DNA of 64,000 nt from JANSYA01 sp965243385. Its GTDB lineage: Bacteria > Spirochaetota > Leptospiria > Leptospirales > Leptonemataceae. Under the pieces are notes generated by a model. That model did no database searches. It saw only the letters and a list, made by a program, of their open reading frames with translations, and was not told the origin of the DNA. The translations under genes and the position numbers were made by a program. The stretch is taken from the NCBI GenBank assembly GCA_965243385.1, contig CBDEUV010000002.1:4464001-4528000 (forward strand). Direction: 5' to 3'. This document shows, one piece after another, positions 36,706 through 45,804 of the stretch; within the stretch, counting starts at the first letter, position 1; every line of letters starts with the position of its first letter.

Positions 36706-37553
36706 TGGGGCGTTTGGGACTTTTTTTCGACCCGATAGTCGGGGCGTACATTCGAAGGTCGCTCGAGGCCCGTGCGTCGCAGTTCGTACAACTTGGCCCA
36801 GCGCAGGAATGTGGCGTAGGCGCTGGAAAAGGCGATGATCAGACCCGCCATGCCGTCCAGGAAGCCGGCCTTCACGACGTAGAGTTCCATGAATTTTGAA
36901 ATGGGTTTGTAGAGCATCTTGATGAGCGAAAAGCGCGTGCCGCGCTCCGAGCGGGTGAAGGCGATGATGCTCGAGAATTTATTGATCGTGTCGACCTGGT
37001 GCGACAGGTCGCGAAATGAATAGTGGATCAAGTCGCCTGCGATGCTCGGTCCCCGATTGCGCTGCCAGTGCGGCCGGCCATTCAGGAAGATCTGGTCGTG
37101 CGGATTTTCGCCGCCCCATACGCCTTCGCCTTTGCGAAACAAACGATAGCGCGCGTGCCGCCAGCCGCCGTGGCGTATGAAACGGCCGAGATGCCAGGTC
37201 GTGCGCCAGATGCGGACGCCCTGCGAGTCGGGATGTTCGGCGACGTAGCGTACGGCGTTCGCGGCCAGTTCGGGGGACGCTTCTTCGTCGGCGTCCAGCG
37301 AGAAGATCCAGGGGCCGGCGGCCATGTCGATGGCGCGGTTCTTCTGCTGGATATGACCGTCGAAATCGTGCACCGCGAATTTGACGCGGGGAAAGGCGGT
37401 CGCCAGCTCTCTGGTCCGGTCGGTGGAATGCGAGTCCAGCACGATGACTTCATCACACCAATCGTGGACCGAACGAATGCAGCGTTCGATCTGCCGTTCT
37501 TCGTTGTAGGTGATGATCGTCGCCGAGATGCCCGTATTCGAAGATATGCTCAT
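36702..37553 (-). CDS. GT2 glycosyltransferase, WaaE/KdtX-like (first copy)
   Basis: A 283-residue paralogue of the next gene: 'GISATIITYNEERQIERCIR', 'EVIVLDSHSTDRTRELATAF', 'PWIFSLDADEEASPELAANA', 'HGGWRHARYRLFRKGEGVWG' and the C-terminal 'FMELYVVKAGFLDGMAGLII', then 'YATFLRWAKLYELRRTG'. It is the first gene of the minus-strand LPS run, which continues with its paralogue and the heptosyltransferase. Tandem duplication with divergence of the acceptor-side loops suggests that the two enzymes add different sugars or act in sequence. About 235 bp upstream lies the lipase gene, with stem-loops between. Confidence 0.9.
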   Translation of the reverse strand: MSISSNTGISATIITYNEERQIERCIRSVHDWCDEVIVLDSHSTDRTRELATAFPRVKFAVHDFDGHIQQKNRAIDMAAGPWIFSLDADEEASPELAANAVRYVAEHPDSQGVRIWRTTWHLGRFIRHGGWRHARYRLFRKGEGVWGGENPHDQIFLNGRPHWQRNRGPSIAGDLIHYSFRDLSHQVDTINKFSSIIAFTRSERGTRFSLIKMLYKPISKFMELYVVKAGFLDGMAGLIIAFSSAYATFLRWAKLYELRRTGLERPSNVRPDYRVEKKSQTPQ

Positions 37554-37742
37554 GGTCGCAACAGGGATATGCTGTCGCTGAAGGCTGCCAGGGCAAGAGT
37601 TTAATTTCGAGATTCCAACGACGGGGCGCTCGCAGGCCCGCCCATCAGGCGGCTGAGCTGCAAAAAACCGGGGAACCTGCGGCTCTTTTTAAACAGCCTG
37701 CGGTCGCCCCGGGGAGTGAGTTTGGATTATAAATCTCAGGAG

Positions 37743-37785
37743 AACAGGCGCCCGCCGTCAGAGACAGCGGGCGCGGTTTTTATGC
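37743..37785. terminator. GC-rich hairpin with T-run between lipase and GT2 genes
   Basis: GCGCCCGC-cgtcagagaca-GCGGGCGC (within 37743-37775) followed on the plus strand by five T's. Its best orientation as a terminator is plus, although both flanking genes run on the minus strand. It could still end the lipase transcript as a weak bidirectional structure. Confidence 0.45.
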
Positions 37786-37788
37786 GTC

Positions 37789-38805
37789 TCAGAATACGCT
37801 GTTTTTCGCGTTTTCAGCCAGCCGCTGATAGAAACCTTCCACGTCGAACCAGAGCTGGCCCGAATAGAAAGCGTTCGTAATCTGCAGATGGTCGATGCCG
37901 GTCGAATAGAATTTTTCTTTCGGCCCGTTGATCCAGGTGCCCCACTTCATCGAGCGATAGGGGATCGCGCCGTCGTTTTCTTTACCGATGCTGCCGATTT
38001 CCGGAGAGGAAAGGCGGCTGCCGCCGTACAGGTTGGCCAGATAGAGCGGCGAAAGCAGCGGATTGTGCTCGAAGATATTCCAGACGCGGATCTTGCTGCC
38101 CGTCGAAAAATAGCGGACATCCGGGGCGTCGCCGAAGCTCGCGTTAAACACGTCCATTTCGCCGACCGCCATAAAGGTCGCGGCCAGCAGATCCTGATCG
38201 GGATTGTTGATGATGAACTCGCCGTTATAGAGCAGACCCACCAGAGTGTTCACGATTCCCGCCAGCAGATTCTGCCAGCCTTCGCCGGGAATCAGACCCA
38301 GGAGCACGTCCGCAAACGAGGTGCCGTAGTGCGGTGAAGAGATCGTCGTGACCGAGCCGATTTCATTGCCGTGCTGATTGCCCAGGCCCGCAAGACCGCC
38401 GGGCGACGCCAGAATGCGCGAATCCATGCCGCCCTGGGAGTGCGAGAGAATGTGAACTTTCTTATGATCCACGCCTTCCGAGGCGAGCCACAGATTGATC
38501 TGGTAACGCATTTGTTCCGCGCGATCGTAGGAATGAGCCAGTGCCGATTTGCCGTCGGTCATGACGCGGGCGCCGCGGCCGCTCAGGTAGTCGTCCATCC
38601 CGCCCCAGTAGGGTACGCCGTATTTGTTGAAGATTGTTCCGTCTTTCGTATCGTCGTCCCAGCCCAGGATTCCGTGGGCCAGTACGATGTACGTGTCATC
38701 GAGACGATCTTCCGAAGAAGAACCTCCGCCTCCCGCCGTCAGCGTCGCGAAGGGCAGCGCCGTGAGAACGACGCCGGCAATTAAGAGCCGTGTTAGCTTT
38801 TGCAT
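37789..38805 (-). CDS. Secreted triacylglycerol lipase-like alpha/beta hydrolase
   Basis: A 338-residue exported lipase resembling the Pseudomonas/Burkholderia family I lipases. The signal peptide is 'MQKLTRLLIAGVVLTALPFA', followed by a Gly/Ser spacer. The oxyanion strand is 'YIVLAHGILGWDDD' near residue 39, the nucleophile elbow is 'ILSHSQGGMDSR' (SHSQG), and 'ISSPHYGTSFADVLLGL' follows near 155. The catalytic Asp is probably in 'KENDGAIPYRSM' near 286 and the His in 'GIDHLQITN' near 311. No foldase (Lif) gene is adjacent. It probably hydrolyses lipid esters outside the cell or in the periplasm, useful to an organism that feeds on fatty acids. The upstream gap to the receptor gene is 379 bp. 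Confidence 0.87.
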   Translation of the reverse strand: MQKLTRLLIAGVVLTALPFATLTAGGGGSSSEDRLDDTYIVLAHGILGWDDDTKDGTIFNKYGVPYWGGMDDYLSGRGARVMTDGKSALAHSYDRAEQMRYQINLWLASEGVDHKKVHILSHSQGGMDSRILASPGGLAGLGNQHGNEIGSVTTISSPHYGTSFADVLLGLIPGEGWQNLLAGIVNTLVGLLYNGEFIINNPDQDLLAATFMAVGEMDVFNASFGDAPDVRYFSTGSKIRVWNIFEHNPLLSPLYLANLYGGSRLSSPEIGSIGKENDGAIPYRSMKWGTWINGPKEKFYSTGIDHLQITNAFYSGQLWFDVEGFYQRLAENAKNSVF

Positions 38806-39184
38806 TGTATTTGAACCTCATAGAATGTATCTGTTTGTGTGAATCGCCTTAGCAAGCGGCGTGCCACGGCGGGAGTGCGGCGGCCTTTCCAGGCGAAAAC
38901 CGGCTGCCGGCGTGGTGCGGCATGCCGGCTCCGGATGGAAAGGCGAGCACAAGCGCAGGCGAGAGCACGATTCACGGGAATCTGTGCGAATGGGAGCGTG
39001 GCGCGTTTCTCGATTCTTTTTCGAGAACGCCACTGGATTATGTCGGATTAGGCCGGGCCATGGGCTCGAGGGGTCTGCGCGTTTAGCCGGGATTCCAGGT
39101 TCCTGGAGTCTCAATTTTTAGACTGTATAAGATCCTGGACAGAATTTCGCTCGCAGATTCATCGGAAACCTGCCAGTCTGCTCC
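38806..39184. other. Divergent intergenic region, no gene seen
   Basis: 379 bp between the lipase (-) and the receptor/sigma-54 activator (+). No open frame has a ribosome site or protein-like composition, and no RNA motif is recognised. It should contain the divergent promoters. Confidence 0.5.
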
Positions 39185-42100
39185 GTGAGCGTCGTAAATC
39201 GTACAGCCTTGTCTAAATTTATGCTGCTGATCGTGCTGCTTGTAGGAACTCCTACACTGCCCGGCTGCTCCCCTGAGTCGCCAGCGCCCCACGTTTTCGA
39301 TGCGCCCGATGGCCAGGGCCGGATTCCAGACTCCAGCAGCGATGCGCCGGAGCGCCTGCCGCCGCAAGCTGGTTCGGTCGACATCGGGCCGGCAATGCTC
39401 GATCGAGTCAGCGTGCGGCCGGAGTATTTTGTGCAGAGCGGCGGCACCGATCCTGATACCGATGCTGCCGGCGCTTCTCCGGGCATCCGCGACGTTATGC
39501 GGCCGGGCTTCGATCGCTTTCGGCCGGCGGCGGGCTCCCGTCTGAATTTCGGTTTCATCGAGGATCCCGTATGGATTCGGTTTCAGATTCAGGGCGGCAA
39601 TGCCGGAATTGTGCGGTTACTCGAAATCGGCTTCGCGCTGATCGACCGCATCGATCTGTATCTGGTGGCGCCCGGCGGCCGCATCGTGCATACGGCGGCC
39701 GCGGGGGTGAGCGTGCCCTTTGCGAAGCGCGATCGCGCGCACCGCTATTTCATTTTCGAACTCGGGCCCCAGGACGCTCGCACTCATACCGTATATCTGC
39801 GGCTGGAGACCCGCAACGCTCTGGTCGTACCGCTTGCGATCTGGAGCGAAGCCGGGTTCCGCCGCATCGATCACAAGCTGCAGTTCGCGCTCGGTTTGTA
39901 CTACGGAATCATCGCCGTGATGATTCTTTATAATCTGTTTTTATATTTTTCGATTCGGGATCAAAGCTATCTGTACTACGTCGGCACTCTGGTCGCGCTG
40001 CATGGCCTGTTTCAGCTCTGCATCGACGGCCTGGTTCCGGAGCTCTTGCCCTTCGACTTTCTCGAATCCGCCCGGGCGGTTTCGCAACTGACCGCGGCTG
40101 CAGTCAGCGTGGGGCTGGTCTTCTCGCTGGGTTTCTGCCGCAGCTTTCTCGATACGCGTCGCAATACCGCCCGTATCGATCCGGTCCTGCGTCTCTTGAG
40201 CGTGGTCGCCGTTGTTGTGGTCCCGCTGATGTTCGTGCTGGATTCGTATCTTGTGTATCAGTGGATCGTCTTTCTCGGCATGATCGTAGTGTGCTGGTTT
40301 TTGATCGCCGGTTTCGCGGCGCTTCGGGCGGGGTATCGTCCGGCGCGTTTTTATTTACTGGCCTGGCTTTTGATTTCGGTCGGCGGATTCCTGTACGGAC
40401 TGAAGTCGATGGGCTGGATCCCCAGCACGAGTTATTCGGAGTACGGACTGCAGGTCGGTCTGGCGATCGAAGCCTGGCTGTTATCTCTCGCTCTGGGCGA
40501 TCGCTTTCAGAGCTTGAAGCAGGGCGTCATCGAAGCCCAGGACGAAGCTCTGGCCCTGGAGTACCAGGCGCGCGAAATCGAGAAACTAAAAGACGAAATT
40601 TTCGCGCTCGAATCCGCGGAGTCCGGCGCGCTCGGGCCGGAAACGATTCCAAAGACGATCCCGGAGACGATTCCGAAGACGGTCGCAATGGCGAACACGG
40701 ACGAAGGCGCCGCGAGCGCTGGATCCGTGGCGAATGTCGGGAGCCTCGGCGTGCTGCTCGAAAAAATTCTGGCGGCGTTGCATCGCCTGCTGCGCTTCGA
40801 GCGGGGCTTCGTCGTGGTGTCGGATCGCGAGGATCGACTGCACTGGCGCAGCATCGGCGCGATGCCCGCGGGCATGGACTCGATCGTCAGTAGCGAAGAG
40901 TTTGTTCAGAAATTCTTAAAGATGCCGGCGGAGATCTTCGCGTACCTGAACTCGGTCTTTTATCTGAGCGAAGGGCCGCGTACTCGCGCCGCGGAAGAGG
41001 CCGGGCGCACGGCGCTGATTGAAAAAGGCCATGGCGAAACCCTCGAAACGATGGCGCGCATCACCGCGGCCTTAGAGGCCGAACAATTTCATCTGGCGAT
41101 TCCGCTGGCCTTCCGCCGGCAGACCTTCGGTTATGTGATCCTGAGCAAAAAATCGAACGGCCGCGACTATGATCCCGGAGAGATCACGATTCTCGAGGGC
41201 TTTCGCCTGTCGCTCGCTCTCGCCGTGCGCAACGCCGTTCTATACGAACAGATCCAGCGCCTGCGCGGTCGGGCCGAAGAAAAAGCCCGCCGCCTGTCGG
41301 ATTATTTCAGCGATATGCGCGAAGTCGTGAAACACCGCCTGCCCGAAGATAAGACTCTGGTTTTCGCCAGCGAACGCATGGCCTATCTTTTCGAGCTGGC
41401 GCAGAAGTACGCAAAACAAACGCGGCAGGCGATCTTAATCACCGGACCGACCGGTACGGGCAAAGAACTCATCGCCCAGGCGATTCACGAAAAGGGCGCC
41501 CCGGATCCTGCGGCGGGAGACGCCGCCAATCAAGCCGGACAAAGCGCCGCTCCCTTTTCCCGTCCTTTCGTCGCGATCAATTGTGCGGCGGTGCCTGCGG
41601 GGCTGTGGGAGACCGAGATCTTCGGCTTCGAAAAAGGCGCGTTCACCGACGCGCGTTCCGCTCACGCCGGTCGGGTTGAACAGGCCCGGGGCGGTACCCT
41701 CTTCTTCGACGAAATCGGGGAAATGCCCCTGGAAATGCAGCCGAAGCTGCTGCGCCTGCTTCAAGAACGAAAATTTCAACGAGTGGGCGGTCGCAAAAAT
41801 ATTAGGGCGGACTGTCGTTTCGTCTTCGCGACGCATCGCGATTTGAAAGAGCTGGTAAATCAGGGCGAATTTCGCGAAGACCTGTTCTATCGCATTCACG
41901 TGCTGGAGCTGCAGGTGCCTTCGCTTGCGCAACGCCCCGACGATATTCCGATATTGCTCGATTATTTTTTACAGAAGTACGCCGGCGAAATGGAAACCCG
42001 GGTGACCGCCATTGATCCCGCCGCGATGGATCTACTTCTGGCTTACAGCTGGCCGGGCAATATTCGCGAACTCGAGAATGCGATGATCTATGCGCTGTTA

Positions 42101-42364
42101 CACGCCGAGGCGCGGGCCATCGCCGTTCACGATTTGCCGCCGTCTATTTCCGCGGGCCTGCCCGCCGGGGTGGAGAGCCCGATGCTCGCGGCCGCGGATT
42201 CTTTTTTCCCGGACACGTATGACGAAATGTTGCGCGCCTTTTCGCGTAAGCTGATCTTGAAGGCGATTGAGAGTACGGGCGGCGATAAACCCGAAGCCGC
42301 TCGCCGGCTGGGGATCAAACGCGCCACGTTTTATTATCGCCTGCGCGAATTAGGAATTCAATAA
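39185..42364 (+). CDS. 7TM-DISM receptor fused to sigma-54-type AAA+ activator
   Basis: A 1059-residue protein with a GTG start. The lipoprotein-like signal has lipobox 'TLPGC' at residues 24-28. A 7TMR-DISMED2-like extracellular domain lies at about 75-225 ('RLNFGFIEDPVWIRFQI'), followed by seven helices at about 235-440 ('LYYGIIAVMILYNLFLYFSI', 'SYLYYVGTLVALHGLFQLCI'). A GAF-like domain sits at about 505-690. The AAA+ core has Walker A 'ITGPTGTGKELIA', Walker B 'GGTLFFDEIGEMP' and arginine-finger regions. A Fis-type HTH ends the protein ('AARRLGIKRATFYYRLRELG'). The sigma-54 contact loop is GAFTDA (818-823) instead of GAFTGA. A short 'ETIPKTIP' tandem repeat links the membrane and GAF parts. 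It probably couples extracellular ligand sensing to transcription. Membrane-bound activators of this kind are frequent in Leptospira. Confidence 0.87.
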   Translation: MSVVNRTALSKFMLLIVLLVGTPTLPGCSPESPAPHVFDAPDGQGRIPDSSSDAPERLPPQAGSVDIGPAMLDRVSVRPEYFVQSGGTDPDTDAAGASPGIRDVMRPGFDRFRPAAGSRLNFGFIEDPVWIRFQIQGGNAGIVRLLEIGFALIDRIDLYLVAPGGRIVHTAAAGVSVPFAKRDRAHRYFIFELGPQDARTHTVYLRLETRNALVVPLAIWSEAGFRRIDHKLQFALGLYYGIIAVMILYNLFLYFSIRDQSYLYYVGTLVALHGLFQLCIDGLVPELLPFDFLESARAVSQLTAAAVSVGLVFSLGFCRSFLDTRRNTARIDPVLRLLSVVAVVVVPLMFVLDSYLVYQWIVFLGMIVVCWFLIAGFAALRAGYRPARFYLLAWLLISVGGFLYGLKSMGWIPSTSYSEYGLQVGLAIEAWLLSLALGDRFQSLKQGVIEAQDEALALEYQAREIEKLKDEIFALESAESGALGPETIPKTIPETIPKTVAMANTDEGAASAGSVANVGSLGVLLEKILAALHRLLRFERGFVVVSDREDRLHWRSIGAMPAGMDSIVSSEEFVQKFLKMPAEIFAYLNSVFYLSEGPRTRAAEEAGRTALIEKGHGETLETMARITAALEAEQFHLAIPLAFRRQTFGYVILSKKSNGRDYDPGEITILEGFRLSLALAVRNAVLYEQIQRLRGRAEEKARRLSDYFSDMREVVKHRLPEDKTLVFASERMAYLFELAQKYAKQTRQAILITGPTGTGKELIAQAIHEKGAPDPAAGDAANQAGQSAAPFSRPFVAINCAAVPAGLWETEIFGFEKGAFTDARSAHAGRVEQARGGTLFFDEIGEMPLEMQPKLLRLLQERKFQRVGGRKNIRADCRFVFATHRDLKELVNQGEFREDLFYRIHVLELQVPSLAQRPDDIPILLDYFLQKYAGEMETRVTAIDPAAMDLLLAYSWPGNIRELENAMIYALLHAEARAIAVHDLPPSISAGLPAGVESPMLAAADSFFPDTYDEMLRAFSRKLILKAIESTGGDKPEAARRLGIKRATFYYRLRELGIQ

Positions 42365-42445
42365 AATCGAAACGCGGTTTCGCGTATTGGCTTGAAATTT
42401 CCGTGAACTCAGGCGTGACTTCGGTCTGATCGCCAGGGCCGCGAA

Positions 42446-45400
42446 TTATGGAACGATGATGTGACTTTCGTCGACCGTCTCGGCGCCGGGCAGAATTTCG
42501 GCGAGATTGTACTCCTGATCGTATACCAGGTAGGCCTTTTCTCGAAAGCGGGTGAGAGCCACATAGAATTCATTTAAATCACGCAGCGAATGGTCGATCT
42601 CCGTGTGAATCATGCGCGCGCGGCGAAAGCGGGTATGGCGTTTGATCTTTTCATTGTTCGCCGGCAGGGACTGCTGCACCCGTTCGTACATCAAAGAGTC
42701 CAGCTGATTGCGGCGGTCGCCGGGTACGTCGTATTTGAGCAGGAGCGACTTGAGATCGTGAGATAAGAAGCGATTGTAGGTTTCGTGCAGTTGCGTAAGC
42801 AGCGGGCCCTTGATATCGTGTGCCGCCAGGCCGTCGAAGATTTCCCGAATGCGCGGCTCTTCGGAGCGCCCGGAGATATTCGGACGGCTGTTCAGAAAAT
42901 ATACGAGGTCGTCCAGCGGTCCTGTGTCGGTTTGAAAACGCAGATAGCTCAAACCTTCGAGGTGTTCGGTATGATAACGAATCATGACGTCGCAGAATTC
43001 GTCGAGTCGCTTCAATGTGACGCCGTCCCGCAAATACATATAGTACTGCATAAAGCAATATTGCGGAAACAGCACCACCCCCGCGCGAAATTCCAGGCCT
43101 TTGATCGCGAAAGGGTTGTAGATGTCGATCGCCAGCTCGTTCTTTAAATTGTCGTACCATCCCGGAGTCAGCCGGCCGCTGTGCCGGCGTCCGTAATTCT
43201 GGGGATCGAAAAAGATGATCACGACCTCGTCGTAGGAGTAGATATTACGCAATTCGCTGACGATTTTTTTCGCCACGCTGATCTGGCGAATGCCGACTGA
43301 AGGCACCAACTGCACGGTGCCTCCGCCGAAAGCGTAATTGGGCGTGCGCTGAACCCGGTAGGGCATGGACTTTCCGGTGCTCATGCGAATCATATCCGCG
43401 GCGTGTTCGAGCATAATGCGGCGATGATCGTAGGCGATCTCCGAGATTTCGCGAGCCATGCGATAGCAATAAGTCAACTTCTGATGTTCGATGTCGAGCA
43501 GCTCGTCCCAGAACGCCAGGTCGGTTTCGGTATGATAGATGCTCTGATGTTCGTCGTACGTGCAGGTCAGAGTCGCGCCGCTCGCCTGCACCGCGCGAAT
43601 CATCTTGATGATATAATTGTCCTGGTCGCGGGTTGGAAAGTCCTGGAATTCGTCGAAAAAGACGTCGGTTACGCGAAATGATTCTTTGCGACCGCGAAAA
43701 AGCTCCCAGTAATTCAAGCGCTGGTTTTCATAATGCAGGCCCAATTCGCCGCGGGTTCGTCGTGCGAAGAAGCCGTGCACATCTTCGATCAATATGCGCC
43801 CCGGGTCGACGTTGAGTTTGTCGAGCATATCGCGCATATTGTCCGCTACGCTGCGGGTGAACGCCAGAAAGAGGACTTTGAAATCGCGTTCGCTCGTTTC
43901 GCGTTTCTGAATGACATGCGCGATGCGATGCGCGAGCACCACGGTCTTGCCGGTGCCGGGGCCGCCCTGAATAAACATGATTTGCGCCGGATTGGAAGTG
44001 ACCTTGCTCTGCATGGGATGCAGGAAGAGCCGCCAGGTGTCCATGGGGTAACTCAACGCGAGAAAGAGATCGTGATCGTCGTTCAAAAGCGCGATATTAC
44101 TTTGAATGAAACCCGTGGACGAGCGATTCGCGGCTTTGTATTCGTCGTACGTGCCTGGATCGATGTCGTGAAACGCGGCCTGTTTGATTTCCGGCGCCAT
44201 TTCGCTCATATGTGACCCATGAGTCGGGTCCGGCGAAGCTGACTGAGGGGCGTCGTGCTCCTTTTGAGCATCCGCGGCGTCGCGCGTCTGCGCTTCAGGA
44301 TTCAGTACGGCTTCCGTCGCGCGATCGACGACGTAGACGAGCTGCCGGTCGTCTACGGCTTTGCGGCGGTCAGCGCTCAGCTGAAAAATTTCTATAAAGT
44401 CTTCGAGGTTCGTGGAGATGCGATGCCGGGCGCACCAATCCGCGACCGAAATCTCCGGCCCGATATAGATGATGATATGCGCCGACTGCAGTCGCGCGAT
44501 GATCGTCGTAACGCTCCGGCAGACCGTAATGAAGCTGAGTTCGATTTCCTCGGCGTGTTTGTGCGTTTCAACGAAGGGAATTTCCAGCTCGGTGCGCAAT
44601 TGAAAGCAGGCCAGATTCGCCAGAAATTTTTGCCAGGCTTCGAGTCCATGGGAATATTTTAAGGCGGCCTGGTGCAGGGCGATGCGAATTCCGTCCCCGC
44701 CCGCCGGCTCGTTCGACGCCGCGTCACCCTTCGCTCCGGCGGTCAGGATGTCGCTTTCCTCGGAATACAGAAAACGTTCTTTCTCCAGCTTGATCGGGCT
44801 CTTGCCGGCCGGCGTATGCGAAGCCAGTGCTTCGCGCAAGAGAATCATGCTGGGCTGGCTTTCGCCGAGTACATTGCGCTGAAACCAGAACCACACCGCG
44901 ATAAACTCAATCAGCAGATTGCCGGAGCGTTTCCGGCTGACAGCTTCGTCCAGATCGTGGCTGACCAGGTGGCATTGCTGAATGATCGCGCGCAGCATGC
45001 TGAGAATGCGGCTGTCGTTCACGACCGACCGGAGATGGCGAATCAGCTGTTTGACCGGAGTCGTGCGGGCGGCGTCTTCGCCGTACTGTTTGCGATAGAC
45101 CATGCGCAGGAGGAGGATCATGCATTGCTGGAGATAAGCGGCGGTTTTGCGCGGCTGCCCCTTTTCCAGGCCGCCGTGTGCGCCGGCCATGAGATTATAA
45201 AACCGAAATTCCAGACTCGGGCCCGGATCGCTTTGCTCGCGCGCGGGCGCGTCGGATCCGGAAGGCTTCGCGCGCGCTTCTAATTGTATGTTTTCGCCCG
45301 CCCCTCCGGACTCTTCGTCCGCGTCGTGTTCGCGCAGGCGCCGGTGCAGGCCTGCGTTAAGCGCCCGGATCAGATTATCGAAGCCGCCTTCGCGGTACAG

Positions 45401-45766
45401 ACGAACCGGCTGGAATTCTTTGAGGCGTTCCGGCAGCGCGCACTCCTCTAAGAGTACGGGGATCAGATAGATATCGTCTTCGAGTAAATTCTGCAATACG
45501 TCGAGGGCGTCGCGAATTTCTCGCTGAACCCGGCCGCGGCGACGCGCGACGTCGTCGCTCAGGCACGCGAGAAAAAAATCAGACTCGATGATCGCGTCTT
45601 CGATGGCCTGCTTGCGTTTTTCGCCTGGCAGAATATCGCGTTCGTCCAGCCAGGGCCGCCAGCCCGCCGCTTTGATTTGATCATAGAGTTTGTCGACGCG
45701 CTCGAAGTCCTCTTCCGAATAACACAGGAAAACGCGCGGCTGCTGTGATATTTCTTCGTGATTCAT
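42446..45766 (-). CDS. TIR - helical (DUF4145/HEPN-like) - SF1 UvrD-type helicase fusion
   Basis: A 1106-residue multi-domain protein. TIR domain, residues 10-140: 'RVFLCYSEEDFERVDKLYDQ', 'WRPWLDERDILPGEKRKQAI' and 'ACLSDDVARRRGRVQREIRD'. Glu83 is at the position of the catalytic NADase Glu. A helical domain at about 195-300 resembles DUF4145/HEPN proteins and contains R259-x6-H266. An unrecognised middle region spans about 360-490. SF1A helicase, about 575-1082: Walker A GGPGTGKT 601-608, Walker B/motif II 'FFDEFQDF', the DEHQSIY motif near 738, 'TYCYRMAREI', motif V 'AIKGLEFRAGVVLFP' near 887 and motif VI 'LNEFYVALTRFREKAYLV' near 1064. TIR enzymes degrade NAD upon infection and UvrD-like helicases occur in Gabija-type defence. 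It follows a TIR gene by 38 bp, so the two form a unit. A defence role is inferred. Confidence 0.85.
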   Translation of the reverse strand: MNHEEISQQPRVFLCYSEEDFERVDKLYDQIKAAGWRPWLDERDILPGEKRKQAIEDAIIESDFFLACLSDDVARRRGRVQREIRDALDVLQNLLEDDIYLIPVLLEECALPERLKEFQPVRLYREGGFDNLIRALNAGLHRRLREHDADEESGGAGENIQLEARAKPSGSDAPAREQSDPGPSLEFRFYNLMAGAHGGLEKGQPRKTAAYLQQCMILLLRMVYRKQYGEDAARTTPVKQLIRHLRSVVNDSRILSMLRAIIQQCHLVSHDLDEAVSRKRSGNLLIEFIAVWFWFQRNVLGESQPSMILLREALASHTPAGKSPIKLEKERFLYSEESDILTAGAKGDAASNEPAGGDGIRIALHQAALKYSHGLEAWQKFLANLACFQLRTELEIPFVETHKHAEEIELSFITVCRSVTTIIARLQSAHIIIYIGPEISVADWCARHRISTNLEDFIEIFQLSADRRKAVDDRQLVYVVDRATEAVLNPEAQTRDAADAQKEHDAPQSASPDPTHGSHMSEMAPEIKQAAFHDIDPGTYDEYKAANRSSTGFIQSNIALLNDDHDLFLALSYPMDTWRLFLHPMQSKVTSNPAQIMFIQGGPGTGKTVVLAHRIAHVIQKRETSERDFKVLFLAFTRSVADNMRDMLDKLNVDPGRILIEDVHGFFARRTRGELGLHYENQRLNYWELFRGRKESFRVTDVFFDEFQDFPTRDQDNYIIKMIRAVQASGATLTCTYDEHQSIYHTETDLAFWDELLDIEHQKLTYCYRMAREISEIAYDHRRIMLEHAADMIRMSTGKSMPYRVQRTPNYAFGGGTVQLVPSVGIRQISVAKKIVSELRNIYSYDEVVIIFFDPQNYGRRHSGRLTPGWYDNLKNELAIDIYNPFAIKGLEFRAGVVLFPQYCFMQYYMYLRDGVTLKRLDEFCDVMIRYHTEHLEGLSYLRFQTDTGPLDDLVYFLNSRPNISGRSEEPRIREIFDGLAAHDIKGPLLTQLHETYNRFLSHDLKSLLLKYDVPGDRRNQLDSLMYERVQQSLPANNEKIKRHTRFRRARMIHTEIDHSLRDLNEFYVALTRFREKAYLVYDQEYNLAEILPGAETVDESHIIVP

Positions 45767-45804
45767 GACGATCGCGGCCGGAATAGTCTCATATAAATTC
45801 GAAA

